Shown in pieces: positions 25,601-32,641 of a stretch of 35,760 nt of DNA (positions are counted from its first letter, which is position 1; each line of letters starts with the position of its first letter). Under the pieces are notes generated by a model. That model saw nothing but the letters and a program-made list of their open reading frames with translations. It was not told the origin of the DNA and did not search any database. Source of the stretch: Candidatus Poseidoniales archaeon (lineage in GTDB: Archaea; Thermoplasmatota; Poseidoniia; Poseidoniales; Poseidoniaceae); contig DUDM01000059.1 of NCBI GenBank assembly GCA_012959275.1, positions 21,932-57,691 on the forward strand, in the 5' to 3' direction. The position numbers and the translations under genes were made by a program.

Positions 25601-25993
25601 TCAGTTTCTTGAGATAACCGCCATTGCTTCTACTTCGATAAGCATTTCAGGGTCAACCAAGCCCTTGACAACAACCAACGTTGTAGCGGGAAGTATCTCT
25701 TTGAAAAAATCACCATGGGCCCTCATTATTCGATAGCAGTCGTTTTCATTTACAGCGTACATTCTAGTCCTAACAACATCCTTCATTGATGCCCCCACTT
25801 CTACCAAAGCCCTCTGAATGCGTTGTAGTGCGATTCGAGTTTGTTCGGTAGCATCTCCTTTAGCCAAGACCCTTCCTTCTTGATCTGTTGCAGTAGTTCC
25901 GGAAACATGAACAGTCTGCCCAACTCTAATTGCGCGAGAAAAACCTGCTACTTGCTCAAATGGGGTGCCGGTGTTGACTCGCTCCCTAGACAT
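25601..25993 (-). CDS. Rid (YjgF/YER057c) family protein lacking the catalytic arginine
   Basis: A 130-residue trimer-forming Rid-family protein, started at the ATG at 25993 (MSRERVNTGT). The frame extends to 26089, but the added residues are outside the family. Typical features are FSRAIRVGQTVHVSGTTA, VVRTRMYAVNENDC and the ending LIEVEAMAV. In RidA enamine/imine deaminases a conserved Arg (PARS in E. coli) binds the substrate carboxylate; here the position reads PATT. This places it with Rid subfamilies not known to have that deaminase activity. It converges on the rhodanese gene with one base between stops and lies downstream of the Rpo12 gene. Confidence 0.88.
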   Translation of the reverse strand: MSRERVNTGTPFEQVAGFSRAIRVGQTVHVSGTTATDQEGRVLAKGDATEQTRIALQRIQRALVEVGASMKDVVRTRMYAVNENDCYRIMRAHGDFFKEILPATTLVVVKGLVDPEMLIEVEAMAVISRN

Positions 25994-26085
25994 GTCTGCT
26001 CCAATTATCGGAACGGGGTGGTAGGTCAAGACCTGTTCGGTAGGTAAAAAAACACAAAAAATGTTTTTGAGAAGGGATTGAAGGC

Positions 26086-26238
26086 TCAAATAGCGTCAAG
26101 AGTTTTGTGCCCAGAGCGGCGAGGTTTCATGAAAATGCGGCTGCCGCAGCCCTTACAACTTATCCCGTTTTCATCTGGGGTGAATGATTCCATGTTTCCA
26201 CAGAAAGTGCACTTATATTCTACTTCGCCACTAGCCAT
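26086..26238 (-). CDS. rpoP: DNA-directed RNA polymerase subunit Rpo12 (RpoP)
   Basis: A 50-codon gene, easily missed because of its size. The translation begins MASGEVEYKCTFCGNM and continues with SCKGCGSRIFMKPRRSG. This is the archaeal Rpo12/Rpb12 signature: a zinc ribbon CxxC-CxxC (Cys10, Cys13, Cys28, Cys31) followed by GSRIxxKxR. Rpo12 is a small structural subunit near Rpo3/Rpo10 in the polymerase assembly platform. The frame is open for about 31 codons upstream of the ATG, with no good start, so the ATG at 26238 is used. The gene is divergent from guaAA, with 135 bases between their starts. Assignment rests on motif and length; I consider it strong. Confidence 0.88.
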   Translation of the reverse strand: MASGEVEYKCTFCGNMESFTPDENGISCKGCGSRIFMKPRRSGHKTLDAI

Positions 26239-26373
26239 ACTGGTTCCCTCGATGAACGCCGACCTGACTATCTGTTTTGAACCTGTCCTATTGAGAATTA
26301 ATGCTTTATTGGTGAAAACTACATCTAAATTGCGGCATGTTCAAGGGGCGCTTGCAATGGCACAATCGCCATC

Positions 26374-26967
26374 ATGGATGAAAATGGGCGCCTAATTATT
26401 GACGTTGTTGACAACGGGGGGCAGTGGACTCACCGTGAATGGCGGGTTTTAAGGCACCTTGGGGTCAATACTCAAATTATCGATAACACAACTCCTGTTG
26501 AAAATTTGAGGGATTTAGACGGGTTGCTCCTTTCAGGGGGGGCTGCCCGAGTGGGGTTGAGTGGAGAGCTCGGTAATTGTGCTGCCTATCTTGAACTTGA
26601 GGTTCCAATTCTTGGAATATGTGCAGGCCACCAATTCATGGCTAGATATTATGGTGGGGATGCAAGAGAAGCACCTGAACCTGAATTTGGAGCAATGAAA
26701 ATAAATTTGAATGGTGACGGTGGTATCCTCTACCGAGGAACGCCTGAATCTCAAGTTGTATGGGAATCACATAATGATGAAGTTCATATTATGCCCGATG
26801 ATTTTTTCATCACAGCAAGTAGTAGTTCTTGTGAAGTCCAATCAATGGAAAACAACGATGCTACACGTTTCGGATTACAGTTTCATCCCGAAGTAAATGA
26901 TTCAGAGTATGGTGCCGAAATGATGGGTAATTTTGTCGAGCATTGCCGCTTCAAACTTGAAGGTTAG
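26374..26967 (+). CDS. guaAA: GMP synthase glutamine amidotransferase subunit
   Basis: A 197-residue class I glutaminase that feeds ammonia to the separate GMP synthase ATP-pyrophosphatase subunit (GuaAB) in archaea. The N-terminus IIDVVDNGGQWTHREWRVLR is the archaeal GuaAA form. The catalytic triad is visible: Cys83 in GICAGHQ, and His171 and Glu173 in QFHPE. The oxyanion-hole loop LSGGAA is also present. Length is typical for the split enzyme; the GuaAB partner is not in this window. The gene is divergent from rpoP and its last 17 bases overlap the convergent aldolase-domain gene. Confidence 0.93.
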   Translation: MDENGRLIIDVVDNGGQWTHREWRVLRHLGVNTQIIDNTTPVENLRDLDGLLLSGGAARVGLSGELGNCAAYLELEVPILGICAGHQFMARYYGGDAREAPEPEFGAMKINLNGDGGILYRGTPESQVVWESHNDEVHIMPDDFFITASSSSCEVQSMENNDATRFGLQFHPEVNDSEYGAEMMGNFVEHCRFKLEG

Positions 26968-28438
26968 CTTGACGTGCATGCATTAGAACTCGCATACTGT
27001 GCTCAATCACTGAAGCCCATCTCCATGCTTCATCGAAATCAACACCTGTTGAGAAAACACCATGACCACGTACTACGACTGCTTTCATATTCCCTTGTTT
27101 CAATGCCTCTGCAAGATGTCTCAAATACTCATCTGGATTATCTGCATCAGGCTCCACAATTACAATATTCCCAAGATGGTTGATTCCTTCCTTATCGATT
27201 GGTTTCAGAACTATCAAATCTTTTTCACAAGAAATTGCGGTGGCAAAGGGGGGGTGGGTATGAATGCAAGCGGCCGGGCCTTTTGTTTGAAGGGATTTTG
27301 AAGCGATAAGAACTTCTAACATTCGCCATTGTTCTGGCGCGTTGTCTGGTGCGATTTGGCCCAATCTGCCGCTAGCGATATGTCGCTCTGTCATTTGTCC
27401 TAAGATTGCTCCTTTTGTTGATGTGTGCATCAATCCTGCTTCATCAGGATTTAGAATTGCTACTGCACCGACATCTGCATGAACTAGTCCTTCTTTGTGC
27501 AGTTGGCGGCCGATTCTAACAAAGTCAGCAACCATGTGAGATGGGACAACGTAATCTGGGCCAACTACTGGAGGCATTGGTTGTTCTTCTATTTCTGAAA
27601 TTACTTCAGCACTACCACTTAATGCAGCACGTAAGCGGTTGATTTCATGTTCTAAATTTTGTATCTTATTAGATGAACTAGAAATAAGATCTAATGCTTC
27701 TGAGACAATGTCATTTGTTTCTTGAGGTGGCTCGGGTGCTGGTAATTGCTGCTCAATAATTACTTCAGTTGGTGGAGGTGATGGTGGACCGCCGGGAGGG
27801 CCTTGTTGAGGTGGGCCGCTAGGAGGGTTTTGTTGAGGTGGGCCACCGGGTGGACCTGATGGTTCTGAAGGGGTTTCAGTTGGTGGAGGTGATGGTGGAC
27901 CGCCAGGAGGGCTTTGTTGGGGTGGACCGCTGGGAGGGTTTTGTTGAGGTGGGCCACCGGGTGGACCTGATGGCTCCGAGGGAGTTTCAGTTGGTGGAGG
28001 TGAAGGTGGACCGCCGGGAGGGTTTTGTTGAGGTGGGCCACCGGGTAGACCTGATGGCTCTGAGGGAGTTTCAGTTGGTGGAGGTGAAGGTGGACCGCTA
28101 GGGGGGTTTTGTTGAGGTGGGCCACCGGGTGGGCCTGATGGCTCTAGAGGGGTTTGATTACCATATGGGCTATCAGCAAGTGGGGGTTCTGGGGCTTCCT
28201 CGGGTTCCGCCATAGTGGTGCCGACAACGCTCGCAGCATTCAACATGGCTGCCATCGCATTGTCATCCGGCTCTGATTCATCCACTATTTCTTCAACCGC
28301 CTCAATTTGCGGGGGTTCGGGTTCTTCTTCGACTGCAACAACATTACCTGCATCTCCAAATCCAACCGCAAACAGGTCATTTGCAGCAAGTTGTTGCTCT
28401 TGTTCTCGAGCCTGTTGAGAGGGTGTTCTTCCAGTCAT
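26951..28438 (-). CDS. Class II aldolase/adducin domain behind a proline-rich repeat region
   Basis: About 495 residues from the ATG at 28438. A GTG at 28462 is in frame, but the TATA box at 28473-28479 predicts transcription starting near 28450, inside that extension. The N-terminal ~100 residues are acidic (EEEPEPP, DESEPDD). Then comes a Gly/Pro/Gln-rich stretch of about 130 residues in near-identical repeats, a short coiled coil (SSSNKIQNLEHEINRLRAAL) and a C-terminal AraD/FucA-type domain of about 200 residues. That domain carries zinc ligands HTHPP and RGHGVFSTG and the entry VADFVRIGRQLHKEGLVH. Class II aldolases and epimerases act on sugar phosphates; the acid that binds phosphate and the true substrate are not clear. 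The fusion to a disordered acidic/proline-rich arm is unusual. Confidence 0.85.
   Translation of the reverse strand: MTGRTPSQQAREQEQQLAANDLFAVGFGDAGNVVAVEEEPEPPQIEAVEEIVDESEPDDNAMAAMLNAASVVGTTMAEPEEAPEPPLADSPYGNQTPLEPSGPPGGPPQQNPPSGPPSPPPTETPSEPSGLPGGPPQQNPPGGPPSPPPTETPSEPSGPPGGPPQQNPPSGPPQQSPPGGPPSPPPTETPSEPSGPPGGPPQQNPPSGPPQQGPPGGPPSPPPTEVIIEQQLPAPEPPQETNDIVSEALDLISSSSNKIQNLEHEINRLRAALSGSAEVISEIEEQPMPPVVGPDYVVPSHMVADFVRIGRQLHKEGLVHADVGAVAILNPDEAGLMHTSTKGAILGQMTERHIASGRLGQIAPDNAPEQWRMLEVLIASKSLQTKGPAACIHTHPPFATAISCEKDLIVLKPIDKEGINHLGNIVIVEPDADNPDEYLRHLAEALKQGNMKAVVVRGHGVFSTGVDFDEAWRWASVIEHSMRVLMHARQANLQV
27764..28153 (+). repeat. In-frame tandem repeats, 111 and 84 bases
   Basis: Four head-to-tail units each begin TTCAGTTGGTGGAGGTG (plus-strand view) at 27764, 27875, 27986 and 28070. 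Unit lengths are 111, 111, 84 and 84 bases (37 or 28 codons), so the reading frame is always kept. The longer units contain one extra 27-base sub-repeat that encodes nine residues of the GPPQQNPPS type. The units differ by only a few bases, as expected for recent expansion by slippage or recombination inside the aldolase-domain gene. Confidence 0.9.
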
Positions 28439-28472
28439 GCGCCTCGCCTTGAAGCGGGCCACGACACGCGCC

Positions 28473-28479
28473 TTAAATA
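28473..28479. promoter_or_regulatory. Shared bidirectional TATA element
   Basis: TTAAATA (plus) reads TATTTAA on the minus strand. It is placed about 30 bases upstream of the tRNA-Asp 5' end in one direction and about 35 bases upstream of the aldolase-gene ATG in the other. No other TATA-like element is present in the 69-base gap, so one TBP site may drive both genes. Confidence 0.5.
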
Positions 28480-28507
28480 CACGTTTCCTGTCGCCGGATT
28501 CCCCACT

Positions 28508-28582
28508 GCCGTTGTAGTGTAGGGGTTAACATGGGAGGTTGTCGATCTCCCGCCCCGGGTTCAAATCCCGGCAACGGCGCCA
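28508..28582 (+). tRNA. tRNA-Asp (anticodon GTC), CCA encoded
   Basis: The acceptor stem GCCGTTG pairs with CAACGGC, discriminator G at 28579, followed directly by CCA at 28580-28582. The anticodon stem GGAGG/TCTCC closes on the loop TTGTCGA, giving anticodon GTC. The T-arm has the standard GGTTCAAATCC core. The CCA may be genuinely encoded or a coincidence, since the tRNA-Arg in this window lacks it. No intron. Its promoter is probably the TTAAATA at 28473. Confidence 0.95.
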
Positions 28583-28625
28583 TTATTATTGTGTAATAGT
28601 GTAGTATAAGCGCCAAATTATGATT

Positions 28626-28754
28626 TTAATTTGTAGAATGGTTAGTCACTGTACCGCAAACAACACAATAAACATCTATTCCCCCAATTCGGGGCTCAAT
28701 ACCAGCGATTTCTATTTTATTTCCGCAATTACAGAGGACATTTGTGCTCGCCAT
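28626..28754 (-). CDS. Small zinc-ribbon-like protein
   Basis: A 42-residue reading frame started at the ATG at 28754 (MASTNVLCNCG). The open frame continues upstream to 28823, but that would overlap the 3' end of trm5 by 22 bases. It has two Cys pairs, CNCG and CVVCG, separated by about 20 residues, which suits a single small zinc ribbon, and a short polar tail. It is similar in size to other tiny archaeal zinc-ribbon proteins. It sits 47 bases after the trm5 stop on the same strand and may be read through from it. No Shine-Dalgarno is obvious. The coding call rests mainly on the cysteine pattern. Confidence 0.5.
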   Translation of the reverse strand: MASTNVLCNCGNKIEIAGIEPRIGGIDVYCVVCGTVTNHSTN

Positions 28755-28801
28755 GAAATTGCCGGAGGGCTTTGACGTTTTCAGGATGACGGGGGTTTTA
28801 T

Positions 28802-29932
28802 TCACCAGTCTCCCAATCGGCATTCGAATCTAGTAAGCACTTTGGTGGTATTGAATTGCCTGCGTATTTCTAATTTGAAATTACCATTGAATGTTTGTGT
28901 TTGATGAATAATCTTGGTGAACTCCTCTTCTGCTGAAGGTATTTCTTCTTCCTCGACTACAAACCAGCCTCTCAATAAAGTCGGCGCGTTTGTTTTCAAC
29001 AGGGGTAATAGATGAGGTAGGTGTTGAAGTGTTGAATGTGGTAAATTCATCAATAATAAATCGAAACGGCCGAGTAAGTTTAGGTTTTGATTCAATTTTA
29101 ATGCATCCGCTATTTTGCAATACCATGATTCCTTAATTTCTCCTAAATTTCTTTTTAGCATCCTAATCGCTTCAGGGTTTATATCGGTTGCAAGTAGGTC
29201 TCCAACTAACTCTTGTTGGGCCAATAACTGCACAACTGCTGGGCCTACTCCACAATAAGGGTCGGCGACAGAAATCGGCCGTCCAAGTTTTTCCTTTAAT
29301 TGAATTGCACTTTCAACGGTTTTTTCTCTTTCACCAGCCAATCTAGATGAATAGTAAGCAATGGCTGGATTCAACAATAATGAAATCCCATTTTCTCTTA
29401 TTTTGACATTGCTAGAAATTAGAGTTTTTCTTGTTTCCTCAGGCAAATTTGAAATTTCTTTTGCGTCTATAATTTGCTCTCCAAACCTTGCTGCTAATGG
29501 TTTCAAATCCCTTACTCGGTATTCTCCAATGACACCTTCGTCTAACATGACAACTCTAATTTTATTGGAGTGGTGGATTTTAGCAAGGGCGACTTGTTGT
29601 GCATATTGCTCAATGTGTCGTTCTATTTTGAAAATTAGTAAATCTGAATATAATTCATGTGAATTGGGCCAAGTGCCGAGGTGCTCTTCAATTATTTCTT
29701 CACTTAGGAATTTTGGCAATAATGAAAACCAACTTTTTGCAGTGGGGGGGTCCTGGTCTCTATCGACAATAATGTAAGAAATTGGTAAATCTGTAGGTGC
29801 AGAATCTGAAATTGGAATTAATGAATTTTCTCCATCTCTAAGAACTCGGTATCCTTCTGGATACCAATTCAAACTCCTTAGTTCTTCAACAAAGGTTTGG
29901 GTATCGCGCTTCGGCACGCTCAAATGACGCAT
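28802..29932 (-). CDS. trm5: tRNA (guanine-37 N1)-methyltransferase Trm5
   Basis: A 376-residue class I SAM methyltransferase that makes m1G37 next to the anticodon and so prevents frameshifting; in archaea this is also the first step to wyosine. An N-terminal D1-like region is followed by a D2 linker (VVMLDEGVIGEYRVRDLKPL). The catalytic domain has motif I VADPYCGVGPAVVQL, motif II ATDINPEAIRMLKRNL and the Trm5-type motif IV MNLPHS, in which the Asn-Leu-Pro differs from the NPPY of other methyltransferases. Length is typical. It is divergent from dphB with only 49 bases between the start codons. I am confident of the family; the product could also be a Trm5 paralogue. Confidence 0.85.
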   Translation of the reverse strand: MRHLSVPKRDTQTFVEELRSLNWYPEGYRVLRDGENSLIPISDSAPTDLPISYIIVDRDQDPPTAKSWFSLLPKFLSEEIIEEHLGTWPNSHELYSDLLIFKIERHIEQYAQQVALAKIHHSNKIRVVMLDEGVIGEYRVRDLKPLAARFGEQIIDAKEISNLPEETRKTLISSNVKIRENGISLLLNPAIAYYSSRLAGEREKTVESAIQLKEKLGRPISVADPYCGVGPAVVQLLAQQELVGDLLATDINPEAIRMLKRNLGEIKESWYCKIADALKLNQNLNLLGRFDLLLMNLPHSTLQHLPHLLPLLKTNAPTLLRGWFVVEEEEIPSAEEEFTKIIHQTQTFNGNFKLEIRRQFNTTKVLTRFECRLGDW

Positions 29933-29981
29933 TACTTTCGAGAGGTCTAATGGCGGGGGTGTTTTGAGTTTGGTGGAGAAT

Positions 29982-30842
29982 ATGGCTGCAACAGGTCTTC
30001 ACCTCGTTGGCACTGGGGCTGGCTCTCCTCTCAATATGACTGTTGGGGGAAAAGAAATCGCTTCATCGTGTGATTATAGATTTCTTGAAGGATATACTTC
30101 TCTACTTGGTGAAAATGGAGAAAATAGGTTAGAAAAATTAGTTGGCGCATACGAAATAATTAGAAGGCCGGAAGTTGAAAACCCAGAACGGATTCTTGAA
30201 CTTGCTAAATCTAATTCTGTTGCTTTGTTGGTAGTTGGGGATCCGATGCAAGCCACAACCCATGTGGATTTACTACTACGTTGTAAGGACGAGGGAATTC
30301 ATACATCTGTTCATCACGCGGTTTCTGCTGTTGATTTGGTTTGCGCAGGCTTGGGTTTGCAATCATACCGTTTTGGCAGGCAGGTTAGTTTGACTTTTCC
30401 TCATGGTAATCATCTACCAACCTCGCCATTGGAGTTTATTGCAGAAAACAGATTTCTTGGGCTGCACACTTTGGTCTTACTCGACCTCGACCCAACGGGA
30501 ATGGGAATAGAACAACCACAACCGATGACCCCTCCACAAGCATTTGAGGTGATGTGTAGAATGGTTGAGAGGTTGAAGGATGACCCCCCGCCTCACCTTG
30601 AATTGGAAAATGTTTCATCTGCCCGTGATTTATCAAGATTGAAGGCTGTTAAATGGCTGTTAAATGAAAAAATAGGTGATGTGCACGCTGTTATTTGTTC
30701 TAATTTGGGCTCTTCTAATGCTCAAATTAAAAGTGGTTTATTAAGTAAAATAACGGAAAATTGCGTTTCTGGAATCCATTCTATTGTTATCACCGGAGAA
30801 TTAATTGGAATGGAAAAAGATGCATTGGAAAAATTGCATTAA
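29982..30842 (+). CDS. dphB: Diphthine synthase
   Basis: A 286-residue SAM-dependent methyltransferase (DphB/Dph5) that methylates the modified histidine of elongation factor 2 during diphthamide synthesis. The family marks are the N-terminal GLHLVGTGAGSPLNMTVGG, the central VVGDPMQATTHVDL and HHAVSAVDLVCAGLGLQSYRFG, and the late LLDLDPTG. The ATG at 29982 is chosen over the TTG at 29964 because GGTGGAG lies four bases upstream and the family N-terminus begins right there. Neighbouring Trm5 also supports accurate translation. The gene ends 62 bases before the next ATG on the same strand. Confidence 0.93.
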   Translation: MAATGLHLVGTGAGSPLNMTVGGKEIASSCDYRFLEGYTSLLGENGENRLEKLVGAYEIIRRPEVENPERILELAKSNSVALLVVGDPMQATTHVDLLLRCKDEGIHTSVHHAVSAVDLVCAGLGLQSYRFGRQVSLTFPHGNHLPTSPLEFIAENRFLGLHTLVLLDLDPTGMGIEQPQPMTPPQAFEVMCRMVERLKDDPPPHLELENVSSARDLSRLKAVKWLLNEKIGDVHAVICSNLGSSNAQIKSGLLSKITENCVSGIHSIVITGELIGMEKDALEKLH

Positions 30843-30904
30843 CTGCAGTTCGTGGCACCGTAGCCATCAAGGGAGAGAGGCATCTCCGAGGTCTGTCGAT
30901 TCTT

Positions 30905-32641
30905 ATGGCTGGTCCCGCAGGTGTTGAATTTCCAGGCCAAAAAAAAGGCCAAAGAATGCGGATGCGTGGAACTAAGCAAGCATCTGCTGACGCCCAAAAA
31001 AGAATGCGAAAACAACTTCAGCGATTATTGGATGAACCAGAAAAGGTAATGCCAGACATGGTATGGACTGGAAAGTTACCTTGGGGAAGGATAGACCCAG
31101 TCACCAAGTCATTGAAGGAGTTACGAAAAGTCATCGACCACCGAACTAATAGAAATTGGTTGCGAAAGCGGATGATGTCGAAAAAGGGAGGGGGGGTTGC
31201 AAAAGCCCTAGCTGGCTCTTTGGTTGCGGCATTAGATGATGAAATTGGAATGGTTGCAACCTTTAAACATCCAATTTATGGAAATGGGGCATTTGTTCGA
31301 AAGGGTGATGCAAAACCGGCCTCAATGGTTGGAATGCAACACGTTCACCATCCACGCCTGCGGCTACTGCCATGGGAAGAGCATGCGAAGAAGGGGTGGT
31401 GGTTATTTTCTTGGAGGGGGGGCTTTGTTTGTACAGGAAATAAACCAGAGGTTCCAACTGGTTGGGTCTTGGACCAATTATCTAGAAATGAATTTTCAAG
31501 TAAAGAAAGTAATGAAGTTCAATTAATTGGCGACCTAAATCCTGAAGATGTAGCAAATTCAACAATTGGTGAAATTGGATATATCAGAATGAATTTTCAC
31601 GATGGAACGGTTGTTGGGTTAAGGGGTGATGTTTTTGAAGACCGTGGGGTGAAGGATGGCTTTATCCAACCTCTTGCTCTGGGAATGATGCCTCCAAAAA
31701 TTAGTGAAATTGTTGATGCTGAATTGATGTGGAGGCCAGAGGGATGGCCCGAAAATGAAGCGCTTCCTGAAGCTGCTACCGAGAGAGTGAAGGAAGTATT
31801 GGATGGATGGTTAGGCTTGAGTGTTTCAGAAAAATTCCTTTGGAATATGTTGAAGCAAGCAGTATTAGCAAATCTGGAGTCGGGGTTTGTAGTCGGAGAC
31901 GCCTGGGTTCATGAAAGTGATGTGGATGCATGTATTGCATTATTTAGTGGTGGTAAAGAAGAACAAGATGCCGCCAGATGGATTATTGCAAAGTTACACG
32001 AAGAGTGGCGCGGAGTTACTATTGACGGTGAAGGTGAGGCTGAATGGTTAGAAAAAGAAACAGTAATCCGCAGTCGCTCTACAACCCTACACAATTTCCT
32101 TAAGGCTTGTTGGGCAGAATTTGGCTATTCCTTGTTGATAGATATGGGTTTGAATGATGATGATGCTTCTTCTACTTGGCAGAAACAATTAGACAAGCCT
32201 GCACCATTCAATAATTTTCTGAAAAAGGTTATTTCTGCGAAGCAAGAATCTGATAGAATTTCTAGAATCCCATGGTTTGATACTAATATTGAGGGATTAT
32301 GTGGTGAAGTTCAGAGTTTAGTACTCAATGCAGCACGGAATGGTTTGGGTAAAGCTAACAGTGCAGCAAAAAAATTACGTAAATCAATTGAAATTGCCGC
32401 TGTTGGTTGGGCTTGGCTTTCTACTCATGGAAAAGAGAGTGGAAATGAATGGCATTTCGAACAGGCAGCAAGAGACAAAGGGGGGGAATGGGTGCCTTCT
32501 TTGAAAGGACTGTGGGGTGCCGCTGAAAAATTGCTTTCAGATGACTTTGATGAAGGTGAAAAGTCTGCTGAATTATATGTTAAAGCGATGGAAAAATTTA
32601 GAAAATCTTGCGGTGAACAAACTAAATTGCCTTCATTGTGA
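30905..32641 (+). CDS. Large soluble protein, function unknown
   Basis: About 578 residues from the ATG at 30905 (MAGPAGVEFPG). The frame is open from 30761, but that stretch overlaps dphB. There is no signal peptide or membrane helix. The N-terminus is strongly basic (KKGQRMRMRGTKQASADAQKRMRKQ), suggesting RNA or ribosome binding. A Trp-rich middle (LPWEEHAKKGWWLFSWRGGF) and an acidic helical C-terminal half follow. I recognise no domain or catalytic motif. It lies downstream of dphB on the same strand and overlaps the convergent gamma-lyase gene by nine bases. Codon use is like its neighbours, so it looks like a resident rather than an acquired gene. Confidence 0.75.
   Translation: MAGPAGVEFPGQKKGQRMRMRGTKQASADAQKRMRKQLQRLLDEPEKVMPDMVWTGKLPWGRIDPVTKSLKELRKVIDHRTNRNWLRKRMMSKKGGGVAKALAGSLVAALDDEIGMVATFKHPIYGNGAFVRKGDAKPASMVGMQHVHHPRLRLLPWEEHAKKGWWLFSWRGGFVCTGNKPEVPTGWVLDQLSRNEFSSKESNEVQLIGDLNPEDVANSTIGEIGYIRMNFHDGTVVGLRGDVFEDRGVKDGFIQPLALGMMPPKISEIVDAELMWRPEGWPENEALPEAATERVKEVLDGWLGLSVSEKFLWNMLKQAVLANLESGFVVGDAWVHESDVDACIALFSGGKEEQDAARWIIAKLHEEWRGVTIDGEGEAEWLEKETVIRSRSTTLHNFLKACWAEFGYSLLIDMGLNDDDASSTWQKQLDKPAPFNNFLKKVISAKQESDRISRIPWFDTNIEGLCGEVQSLVLNAARNGLGKANSAAKKLRKSIEIAAVGWAWLSTHGKESGNEWHFEQAARDKGGEWVPSLKGLWGAAEKLLSDDFDEGEKSAELYVKAMEKFRKSCGEQTKLPSL

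Noticed and set aside
26239-26340. Open frame upstream of and in frame with rpoP as an N-terminal extension
   Set aside because: No ATG, GTG or TTG of suitable position is present in it, and Rpo12 proteins begin close to the first CxxC.
27760-28125. Second minus-strand frame of 121 codons with His/Leu repeats
   Set aside because: It is the shifted reading of the proline-rich tandem repeats; the repeat structure keeps several frames open by chance.
27764-28153. Repeat array considered as a CRISPR
   Set aside because: Units are contiguous, in frame with a gene, of 84 or 111 bases and have no unique spacers; no cas genes are present.
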